From: Vespa crabro | Taxonomy: Eukaryota > Arthropoda > Insecta > Hymenoptera > Vespidae | Direction of reading: 5' to 3' | Assembly (NCBI RefSeq): GCF_910589235.1 | Contig: NC_060956.1 | Span: 5,016,400 to 5,080,399, forward strand | DNA length: 64,000 bases | Part shown: in pieces, positions 11,294 to 21,554 of the stretch | How positions within the stretch are numbered: the first letter of the stretch is position 1 | How the letters are laid out: each line of letters opens with the position of its first letter | Program-made: the position numbers and the translations under genes | The notes under the pieces: model-generated | The model's input: only the letters and a program-made list of their open reading frames with translations | Database searches by the model: none | Told to the model about the DNA's origin: nothing

Positions 11294-14200
11294 TTAATCA
11301 ACGGCATTCGTTTTTTCCTGCAGTATTTGATAATAACATGCCTATAATAAGAAAATTTATATTATTATAAAATATGTCGTATATTGTATTATAACATAAA
11401 AATATTTTAAAAATAAGAACTTACTTTTAATGTAGTAAACATAATTCCAAGTTCTCCATTTTGTAAATGTGGTTCCATAAAATCCTCAATAAAATGTATT
11501 TCACTTCCTAATTGTAATACACTAGCACGTACTACAACAAAACTAAATACTGGGAATAATTTATCCATTGTCCATAAGTATGTAGAATCTAAATGTTTCT
11601 GAACTGCCTAAATATATATTGAATATTAATAATTATGGCATTTAATTTTAAAACTTGCGATATAAAATACCAAGATTTCTTACTTGTGTCATTTGTTCAA
11701 AGGTATTTTTAACGACTAGCAATTTTTCTAAAGGAGAGAATGTTGTTTTTAATTGTTGTAAAGCTTCTATAGCTTCACAAAAATGTGATTCTTTTTGATA
11801 TGAATTTTCTCCAAAATTAGTAGTGGCTACTTCTTTCCAAAATTTTCTAGAATTAAATATAATAATTATGTAATTATATGTAGAAATGATAGTTCTAAAT
11901 ATATTATGAATATATATTGTATAAATGCAGATGCAAAAGACAAACTTACTGATCAACATCTAAAAAGGTCATTAAAGTTATATCTGGTTGTTTGTTCCAT
12001 TTCATTAATCTTTCCCAGTAGGCATCATCTTCTTTCTTATTATGTAAAGCATACAGCACAAAAAGAGCTGAATGCACACGTGGTAGTAATATTGGATGTA
12101 ATATTGCAGCCGCACTTATTACTTGCCTAACAAAATATCATAATATTAGTAAAATTTAGATAAAAATATTAATTGTAATCGAGTCTGTATATAACATACC
12201 CCTCGTTTTTATCATCATCCTCGGGTCCTAGAACATATTCCTTACCACCTCTTAATAATGCAGGAAATAATAATGTTACTATGTCATATATTCTTGATGT
12301 AATACTGTGAAGTTCAGAAACAGCATGACTTAATAAAAGAGGATGTACTCTTACACCACCATATGTTGCTGTATATACTGTTGCAATTTCTGTCAGTAGA
12401 GCACCCAATGGATGATGCGGACTTTCAAAAGCTTGTATTAAATATTTATGTACTTCTTTATAACTTTGGATTGTAAGTTTATCTTTACCAAAACAAGGTA
12501 TTTTATCTAATTGATCAATACTTTCATTATTTTTTTCTTTGTTTGTTGATGTATTCCCAGACATTTTTTTTCGTTGCAGTGTTTTCTGATGAGATTTTGT
12601 AATTATAGCTGCTACATTTTGCCAAGCTTTCTGTGTCTCTGCAAACTTTTCATTGAAGTTGGCCTTAGCAGTCGATTCAGATACACCAAGCTGTTGATAG
12701 CATTGTTTAAATATAGCTTTCCATTTTTGATCTGGTGCTACACATAATTTACCAAAAGATCTGTTAAAAATATCAAATGCATATCATTTTAGTTAACTAT
12801 CTTAGAAAAAATTATATTTTTTGAGTGATATTTATTATTATATCATTCTTATATATATCATTTTATACATGCCTAAACATTCATAAGATACATTTACTAT
12901 GTTATCTAAATGGAAAAGCTTTTGCAGGCTATTACACAAACTACTTACGTTGGTTTAGAGTTAGTTGAGACATTTCCACTAGCTTTATTTATATGTAATG
13001 TTGCTACAACTTTCACACCTTCATTCCAAGCACCATTTATGTTACCTTCTAATCTGTCACCAGTGCGAAATGTTAGAACACCTCTTCCACAAAATATTCC
13101 TGCAGATTTAAATTCTCCTTCATAATGAGTACCATCTTCAAACACCATAACTCCATAGCCCTTAATGTTAATATATTTGTAAACGGATTTTTTCTTTAAA
13201 ACGTCTTTTATATTAGAGATATTAATAATGAATATGAAATAAATTACAAACCGTTAGGACATCTTGACTAAAGGCACCTTCATAATAAATACCATCAAGT
13301 GTAACTATCAAACCAGATCCATGTTTCATGTCATTGTTCCATGATCCTAAATATTTTTCTCCTATAATATACAAATATATAGAATTATGTTAATGATATA
13401 TTATATGGCTGAAAATTTATATTAAATTTATAAAATAAGAAAATACCAGTCATGATATCATCCATAATTCCATATCCCTGTTTAACACCTGCAGCCCATT
13501 CTCCTATATAAACAGATGCTACAGAGGCCATAAAGTGACCTTCTTTTTTAACACCATGTCCATGTGGTAATCCATCTTTAAAATAGCCTTCGTAAATATC
13601 TCCGTTTACGTATCTAAAATATTACAATATTTAATATTTTAGTAAAATCTATTATTTTAACAGAATTTTCAGATATTACAATATATGTATTTACTTCATT
13701 GTTCCAAAACCATTTTGTTGATTATCTTTCCATTGCCCTTCATATGTACCTTGAATTGGAATTTCCATTTTACCAGTACCATAAATAATACCTTTATGGA
13801 ACTGACCAGTATATATTCGACCATCAGACCATTCTAATTTCCCAGATCCATGTGGTTTACCATTTAACCAACGACCTGTGATATAATAATTCTTATGTAA
13901 AAATATCTATTAAAATAGTATTCAACATATGATATATTACATATTGCATCTTAAGAAAATCACACATCCGTTTTAGAAATAACACTTTTAAAATTATTTA
14001 AGTGCATATCTTATCATACCAGTATACTTCGCATCCTTGAAAACACTGTGCTTTGTGAAAGAGAATGAGGTTGAACGTACTATTGGGAGAGCAATTCCAA
14101 TTGCTCTCTGCACACTGCATTTTATTGCGTTTTGTAAAGCATGTAGCCATTCATTACGCTCAGAGGGTGTTGGAGTATATAGTACAAAACTATCTTCTGG

Positions 14201-17134
14201 TGTTACGATTGATATAGCATTCTAAAATAAATATAAAGTTATAATGAATCCTTATAAATATGAGCTTTTATTATTATAAGAAATTATTTTATACCTGTAG
14301 AGATTCAGAATCTGATAATGGTTCAACCCACAGAGTTTTAAGTGGATGCACTGTATGGTAAGTTCCACTTACATGGATAAATATATCAGTTAACAAAATA
14401 AACCAATGCGTTGAAAATCTTCCAGAATTTAATAAAGCTATAGGATGAGATCGTGATTCTCTAATTAGTCTTCTCTCAGGTGATCTTAATAATTCCCCTA
14501 CTTTTCCTGAATTTTCCCAAAAAGATCTCGTAGTTTCAGCCTCTTTTTGTCGCTTCTCTTGTTCATCACATAATTGTTCCCATTTTACAAGTGCATCATG
14601 CAGTCTTTCAATCCCCATTCGTGGTCCATTACTTTTCATTAAACTTTGAATCATATTCTTGTACCTGAAATGTTTATAATGTATAACTGTATGTAAAACA
14701 AAGAACATAAATAAGAAAAAAACTTACTTATCTAAATTCTTCAATGGATGCTGTAGTGCCATGGTTATCGCAATTTCATTGTTAACTTTTTTCGTTCCAT
14801 TTCCTTTCATTTTATCTATAAATAAATTTGATACTATCTGGGGTACTTCAATTATTTTTGCAATGTATATAAAGCCACCAAAAGAAATAATATCACAAAT
14901 TACATTTAAATAATATTTATAAACTGTAGAATATTCTTCTATATTAGCAATTATTACAACTTCATATGCTTCTCCAATATGTTTGAAATAATCCCATAGA
15001 CTAAGAACATTTAGTACACTGAAATTCAATAGTTCTGTATAACAACGGCACATAGTTTCATATACATTTGATTCTTGAGTTGCACCCACTTTTTTTTGGA
15101 ATGGTTTAATTAAATTCTGATAAACTGTTATCATCTGCTCTAAAAATATTTGATTATTCACTAAATCTTCATTTATATTTATTGTAGGTTCATTTATAAA
15201 GGAACAACAACTATATTGTCCAGAACTAAAAATTTGTTTTGTGCTAAATTGTTCAGTGGATTGTATATCCAATTGAAACATTTCTGCATCTTTACTAAAA
15301 CAATAATGAATTTAAATTAAATATTGCATAGAATAATGCAAAGTATAAATAAATTTTATGATATCAATAAAATTGATACCTTGATTGCCCTATGAAATAT
15401 AAACCATGATGCATCATTATCAAGCTATGAGCAGTACCAGCTGCTATATCTTTTGCTCTTTCATTAGAATATAATTTTGTACTAAACAACTGAGGTGCAC
15501 TTTGATCTGCTATCGAATTTAATGTAACTTGTTTAAAATTATTTCTTCCCCATACAAATACTCTACCATCTAAGGTTAATGCAATTACGTGATATGCACC
15601 ACAAGCAATTTTTCTAAGTCCTGTATTATTGAGTTTTGCCACCAATATTGGCCTTATTCGTTTAATATTATCTCCTGTCCCTAATTGTCCATATTGCACA
15701 TCACCCCATGTCCAAAGTTCAGTGGACAATATGTTACTACCTGTACGAGATAGAACATTAATTCTTTCATTTAATCCCTGTTGTGATAATTCATGTTCTA
15801 ATGATCCAGTACTCGATGACCAGGGAAATTCTTCACAGCGTAAACTAAGTGCTAAATTATTTGTACCAGGTTTTGGCAATTCTGCCGCTTGTTCTTCTGA
15901 TTGCTCATTGTTGTCATCTTTAATTTCATTAATATCTGAACTTCCACTCATGTGTCTTGATAGTGTAACAACTTTACCACCAACATTTTTGACACCTTCA
16001 TATACAAAATTAGCCATATTAGAAACATTTTGCTTGATTAATTTGGTTGGATTATCTATATTTTCAATAGATTCTTCTTTTACGCTTCCATAAGATGAAA
16101 CCCAAGATAATTGTCTTGTTAAAAATTGTCGTGCTGCTTCTGTATTTATAAAAATTACATTCTTTTTTTCCTCTTTATCTAATTCAGAAATATTATTTAA
16201 ATCTGTTTCTTTATCTTCTTCAGTAACAATATCCTGATTTTTTCTATCACATTCTTCAAGAAGAGGCATATCATGTTCTTTACTGGCAGTAGATAAAGCG
16301 CTAATAGAATTAGTAGAACGGTCTTCACTGAACTGTTGAACATGGAGTCCCATTGGGCAAGTATCTGATGATGTTATACTTGCAGGACTTAACATAATAT
16401 TATTGAGACATTGAGGACATGAGTTTACAAAAACTTCTTCTTCTAATTCATTTTCACTATCTGTATCATCTCTCATAGTCTTTGCTGGTCTTCTTAAAGT
16501 AGCAACATTAAAATTAGAGCCACAAGTAACCTGAGATATGGTTCTTCCTTCAAAAAATTTTACTCTTTTAGGTTCTGTACTGTTGATATCTATCTCTGGT
16601 TGATTTCCACTTGCCCAAAGTTGTCCATTTTCGGTAACAAACAATGCTGAAAAATCATTAACTGCTACAGATTTTACTTTAATTATTTCATTTTCTTGTC
16701 TGTACCTATAAAAGATAATGAATTATAAAAATCTTGATTGTTTAATAATGATAAATTTAATAATTCAATGTTTTATCAAGAGTTAATACATACCCATGAC
16801 TACAACATTTTGGTTCCTCTTTAAGTATTATTGTTTCAACGATGCTCATATCATGTGGATTTACTTTTAATACATGACCTTTAGAATTTGCAATGAATAA
16901 ATAATTTGTATTAGATGCTATATCAACAGCATCAAATTCTGATCTTTTAAGGTTGAGTGTTGGAGATCTATCATCTTCCAATAATACTTCTCCATAATAT
17001 AAATAATTAGCATTGGTTGCTACAAAAATGTAATCCTTAATGGCAATTAATTTGCTAATTATCCCATTTGGTTTATCACTAAATGTGAATGATAATTTAT
17101 CAACACCTCTCCACAAATGCATGTATTCTTCCAT
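11294..17134 (-). CDS. ALS2: Alsin (ALS2), Rab5/Rac guanine nucleotide exchange factor
   Basis: Alsin activates Rab5 through its VPS9 domain and acts on early endosomes and macropinosomes. Exons (minus strand): 17134-16794, 16705-15380, 15294-14728, 14664-14295, 14221-14020, 13875-13695, 13613-13447, 13361-13252, 13160-12949, 12760-12200, 12126-11950, 11846-11684, 11607-11425, 11341-11294. They join in frame to 1535 residues (human 1657). Domains: RCC1-type repeats at the N-terminus (ENGQLWASG near 140; LWTWGDVQYGQLGTGDN and DGRVFVWG near 445-530), split by a long acidic, serine-rich insert; a DH-like helical region (about 560-800); a PH-like region (about 830-925, HWFILLTDIFIH); eight or so MORN repeats (about 936-1150, GxGxxxxxxGxxYxGxW pattern); and a C-terminal VPS9 domain (about 1390-1535) ending LGIMFTTLKACYYQ, as in vertebrate alsin. 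The start is the first ATG in the open frame. Confidence 0.95.
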
Positions 17135-18240
17135 TGTTTAAATGATATTATTTATTTTTATAACCTATTCTTTATAAACGTTTGTACGATATAGTAATAC
17201 GTTTGTTGTCATGTTATTTGAGATATCAACACCTCTGTTAAATTTGCTGTAAATTTATTTAAAAAAATATCCATTTTGATATAATTCAGTAAGCCGTTAT
17301 TCGCTCTTTACTGTTACTACAAAATGACAAATAATGTCTATATCAGCTGATCTTTTATCGCGTTATGCATGGAGTAATGCATTAGTTTGGTTACTTTGGT
17401 GAATACATAGAACCACAGATTAGGTACTCTGTGATATGAAAAATATTCAATGGGGGCGTTTTATAATGGAGCTCGCATAAAAGTATTCATCACCCCTAGT
17501 CTTACAATGGTTTACGCCAACAATAAGTCCATGTATAATTCTTGTCCGATTTTTATGAATAAAACCTCATTTTAAGGATGAAGGTTTAAACGTGAAGATG
17601 ACTTTTCCGAATTTTTGAAAAAGCTTTATTTTCTTAGAAAAACATTTTGCGTCAAAATATATTGCTTTTTTGAAAATAATATATTCATAAAAATGAAGCT
17701 TTTCCAAACATTTAAAAAAGTTGTTAGAAGAATTATGTCTGAACTTATCGTTCGTGTAAATAATTTTAAAACATAAATAATGAATAGCTTTCATTTTAAA
17801 CTATCGGAAAATTATTTACCTAGGACTTTAAAGATTACATATATGACATTAGATAAACAGAGATAGAATATATACAGTAATTTGTTTACTTTTACGCGCC
17901 CTCTAGAACTCAATATTTGTATTATTTGAATTGTATCTTTCTTCATTCTATACATCATTTTCTAAATAACTCATTGTATTTCAAAAGGAGATAATTGTAT
18001 TATTAAATATATATATAATTTTATATAAATAAAACGTGGCATTTTTAATAGTTCACAAAACGCTCGATATAAGCGATTGTCATTACAAATTTATAAGTTA
18101 AACACATTGCGAAAAGTTTCTATTTGTTTTAGGTTAGAAACGATATTCTTTTATTGTAAATACGTGTTTCATTCGAAATTCATGATTAGGTTATTGATAT
18201 AATATCTGTTTTATAAAAATATTTATGTGTAGATATTTTA
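17135..18240. promoter_or_regulatory. divergent upstream region of ALS2 and GPN1, with a repeat relic
   Basis: About 1.1 kb lies between the two head-to-head start codons. The middle is filled by transposon relic copy B (17480-17830). The ALS2-side 340 bases and the GPN1-side 400 bases are AT-rich with no clear TATA box and presumably hold the two promoters. A 75-codon minus-strand frame at 17567-17794 lies inside the repeat and is not a gene. Confidence 0.5.
17480..17830 (+). mobile_element. Tc1/mariner-like transposon relic, copy B
   Basis: It matches copy A (9886-10110) in the same orientation through AATGGTTTA, TATAATTCTTG, CCTCATTTTAA and TTTTTGAAAAAGC. A weaker match follows downstream (AGAAGAATTATG). 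Its left edge reads AAAGTATTCATCACCCC, similar to Tc1-type terminal motifs. No transposase coding survives. It separates the ALS2 and GPN1 promoters. Confidence 0.6.
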
Positions 18241-19665
18241 ATGTCGCAATCTACAGACAATTTGAAATTTGAAGCAACTGAAGCACAAGATGCAGATGTG
18301 CAAAGAAAAAAGCCAACCTGTATCATTGTGCTTGGAATGGCTGGTTCTGGCAAAACAACATTTGTTCAAAGAATTGTTTCTACTTTGTATAGTATTAAAA
18401 AACCATATGTAATTAATTTAGATCCAGCTTGTAAAGAAGTTCCTTATCCAGCTAATATAGGTAACTATTAATTATATAAATGTTTAATTACATAAATATA
18501 ATGTACTTTTGTTTAAATTAATTAATTAATTATGATATGGATACATTTCAGATATAAGAGATACTGTTAATTATAAAGAAGTGATGAAACAATATAGTTT
18601 AGGTCCAAATGGTGGTATAGTTACGACATTAAATCTATTTTCTACAAAATTTGATCAAGTCATAGATCTTATTGATAAGGCAGGTCAAGAACACGAGTAT
18701 GTAATTTTGGATACTCCAGGACAAATAGAAGTATTTACTTGGTCGGCAAGTGGTAGGATTATAACGGAAGCATTGGCGTCTCAATTTCCAACTATTGTTG
18801 TATATGTATTAGATACTGTGCGCAGTGTTAATCCTGTTACATTTATGTCAAATATGTTGTATGCATGTTCCATACTATACAAAACAAAATTACCATTTAT
18901 CGTTGCTATGAATAAGGTAAGAAGAAATTATACGTAATACATATTTATAAATTCAATTTGAATTGTCATTGTAATCAATTTTTGTAGATTGACATCGTTG
19001 ATCATAGTTATGCTGTAGATTGGATGCAGGATTTTGAAGCTTTTCAGGAAGCTCTTGATTCAGAAACTAGTTATATTAGTAATTTAACAAGAAGCATGTC
19101 TCTTACTCTGGACGAGTTTTATTGTCATTTACGTAATTGTGGAGTTTCTGCTGCTACTGGGGCAGGTATCACTAAATTCTTTGAACTTGTGGAAGATGCA
19201 GTTAAAGAATATGAAAGGTACATTTATATTTCAATCTAAAAAACAAGAAAAGGGAATTAATATATTTTACTAATAAGATTAAAAGCAAAAAAGGAAACTA
19301 ATACATGTTTATATTATTTAAGCGAGTACAAGCAAAGTTGGCAAAAGTTGAAGCAACAGCGAGATATTGAAAGAAAAAAAGTTGAAAAAGAACAGCTAGA
19401 AAATGCTACTCAAAGTGCCACAGGGGAGACTGTACCTTTTGTAACAACTATAAATAGTGGTAGAGAAATTTCAGATATATATCTAAAACATGCTGGTAAT
19501 GAATCAAGCGAGGATGAAGATGGAATTGAAAATACTTATGAAGAAGACATTGAAGAAAAGAAACAAGCTGAATCTTTCAAAAGCTTTTTACAGAGGCATC
19601 AACAGGAACAAAATAAACGAGCTACAAGTCAACAATCACAATCCAGTACTAGTCAAAATACATAA
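18241..19665 (+). CDS. GPN1: GPN-loop GTPase 1
   Basis: GPN1 (XAB1) is a cytoplasmic/nuclear shuttling GTPase that helps assemble RNA polymerase II and bring it into the nucleus. Exons 18241-18460, 18552-18916, 18988-19217 and 19323-19665 join to 385 residues (human 374). Visible motifs are the P-loop GMAGSGKT (residues 32-39), the family-defining Gly-Pro-Asn at 91-93 (SLGPNGG), the DTPGQIE G3 motif, and NKID (194-197) formed across the second intron. The last exon encodes a charged helix (QQRDIERKKVEKEQ), an acidic stretch, and a polar Gln/Ser tail typical of GPN1 but poorly conserved. The gene diverges from ALS2 and converges on the HSF-like gene. Confidence 0.97.
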
Positions 19666-19732
19666 TTTATATTCTGCATACGAATATAATTTATAATTCT
19701 TTTATATTTTGAAGTTTAAAATATTTCTTTCA

Positions 19733-19738
19733 AATAAA
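19733..19738 (+). terminator. GPN1: poly(A) signal of GPN1
   Basis: AATAAA lies 68 bases past the GPN1 stop codon. It is 9 bases from the oppositely oriented signal of the HSF-like gene. Confidence 0.6.
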
Positions 19739-19746
19739 CATTGTTT

Positions 19747-19752
19747 TTTATT
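19747..19752 (-). terminator. poly(A) signal of the HSF-like gene
   Basis: The minus strand reads AATAAA about 140 bases past the HSF-like stop codon. Its predicted cleavage site would lie to the left, inside the GPN1 3' end. Confidence 0.55.
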
Positions 19753-19890
19753 TTATCGCTATAAGCTAATATTTTTACAGAGATATATAGCAAAATCTAT
19801 ATAATACTCTATATATGACAGGTATCATTTTCAGAACATTGAATGAACTCGTTAACTTATGTAAAAAAAAGTAGAAGCACTAACTAGATC

Positions 19891-20790
19891 TTATTTAGTA
19901 TTATTTAAAGGGACGTAAAAAGCGAGATTATGTGTATTAGGAATGAACCAAGGATTTGGATTGTCATCATTAATCGGACTGCAACTTTTTTTTGAACAAA
20001 AATGTATTCCGTTTTTCATCGTGTATTTCGGAGAACGATCACTTTGTGGAATGGAAAAAAGTTCGAGCTCTGGCAATCCTGAAATTGAAATTTCTTGTAA
20101 TATGAAAAACATCGAAGAATCAAGTTCGATAACATTAATTATATATAAATAGAACCTTGTTTCGAAGATACAGATTCACTTCTAGTCGATGTATTCGAAC
20201 ACTTTCGTTGACACTCGCGTCTTATTTGTTCCAAAGCTTCGGTCAAGGCAAGCTATGTCGGAAAAAAAGAAAGATCTTAGTTCATTAGAACGATCACCGA
20301 CTAACCCATGTAACGAAAAGGAATATCTTACCTGACACATTCGTAAATGCGATGTAGAGCGGATTTCTTTTTCCGGAGAGTTCTCCGGTTTTATCGTCGT
20401 ACATCTCTGCGATCCAAGACGTTGACAATATTTGTTTCTTCCGACGGTTTTTCGACAGACTCTTGAGAGAAGATCGACACGACCAGCACGGAAATGATCG
20501 TGCAAGAACTCATGAACGTTTGGATTATGCGAGTTGCAAAGAGGATCCCGATTATGCGAAGTCACTTTACGAAAACCATAGAGATTCAGTTGTCTGATGA
20601 AACTCGTGATATTTCTCGTTTTGAAAATGGACTTCTCTCCGTCAAGATATTCCTCTTGAAATTTCTTGTAATCCAACAGAATGGTTGAACCATCGATGTT
20701 CCATCGAATCGCACCACTCTTGCAAGCATTAACGATCCTCCAAAGTTTTTGAGGAAATCGCATCGAAAGTATCATACGATCGTCGTACAT
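19891..20790 (-). CDS. HSF-family DNA-binding protein (HSF5/HSFY-like), small orphan
   Basis: Exons 20790-20332, 20252-20156 and 20078-19891 join in frame to 247 residues. The first exon carries an HSF-type winged-helix domain (about residues 10-110): FPQKLWRIVN, IRWNIDGSTILLDYKKFQEE, then the recognition-helix block NITSFIRQLNLYGFRKV. FPxKLW plus the SFIRQLNLYGF block is closer to the HSF5/HSFY/HSFX branch than to classical HSF1. After the domain come a basic Cys-containing segment and a short helix (EALEQIRRECQRK), with no long heptad-repeat trimerisation region. The second intron is only 77 bases and its donor (GTTCTA) is weak; without it the frame ends 9 codons later, at a stop just past the donor. 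An in-frame stop upstream of ATG 20790, with no earlier ATG, supports that start. Function is unknown. Confidence 0.83.
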
Positions 20791-21456
20791 GCTTAGCCCG
20801 CTGAGAGATTGGAACGCTCTTTCTTCGAACGAAAACGATTCCGAGAATAGTTCTACGCTTTCTCGAATGTGCGATTACCTCTTAAACAAAACACTATCGT
20901 ATCACGGCAACAATAATTTTCCCAAGACTCCAGAACGCCGAATCGTTGAATTTATGGACTACGATTGAAGAAGTTATCTAAATCAAATGAATCTTATAAT
21001 ATCGTTAATTAAAAATTGATTTTTCTTCCTTATTTATTTATTTATTTTTTTATACAATTTCTTATAGTTGTAAGAATTAGCGGATACAATACATGAAAAA
21101 ACGGATATTATATATTCGTACATTCATATATTATTATTTTACAAAAGAAATCAAGTATACAAACTAGAGCAAATTATTATTTACTGTGCTCTCGTGCAGT
21201 CAGTCGACTTTGCGTCAAGTATTCAATAAATTATCTTGAAATATGATACATTAATTGTATACGTATAACAACGTTCATTTTATGAACTTATTCTAAAAAT
21301 AGGAATAATACTATTGCGTGGACATTGAAGGATCGATGGTCCGAACCTTCGTAAATTCCCTGATATCATTAACGTGCATTTCATTCGTATCGATCATTGC
21401 TCACAGCACGTAGGATCGTTTTAATCTCGATCATCATATATAAGTATACGAATCAC

Positions 21457-21496
<40 letters not shown>

Positions 21497-21554
21497 TTCA
21501 CAAATCTACAAAACGTCGACGATCATTCGTGTAAAAATATCAATAAAGATTTCA
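20791..21554. other. spacer between HSF-like gene and receptor kinase gene
   Basis: The right part is the 3' untranslated region of the kinase gene, including a 26-base A run (plus strand) at 21462-21487. The left 200 bases are upstream of the HSF-like start. TTTATT repeats near 21035-21050 offer minus-strand poly(A) signals for the kinase, about 500 bases past its stop. No further gene was seen. Confidence 0.5.
21462..21487. repeat. poly(A)/poly(T) tract, 26 bases
   Basis: A pure A run on the plus strand, equal to poly(T) in the 3' UTR of the minus-strand kinase transcript. Because it is T-rich in transcript sense it is not a retroposed tail of that transcript. Confidence 0.95.

Noticed and set aside
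17567..17794. 75-codon minus-strand frame upstream of ALS2
   Set aside because: It lies within the transposon relic shared with 9.9 kb, and the frame is not conserved in the other copy.
21462..21487. Poly(A) tract as a possible retrogene tail
   Set aside because: No intronless gene copy precedes it on the plus strand, and the adjacent gene is intron-rich and on the opposite strand.
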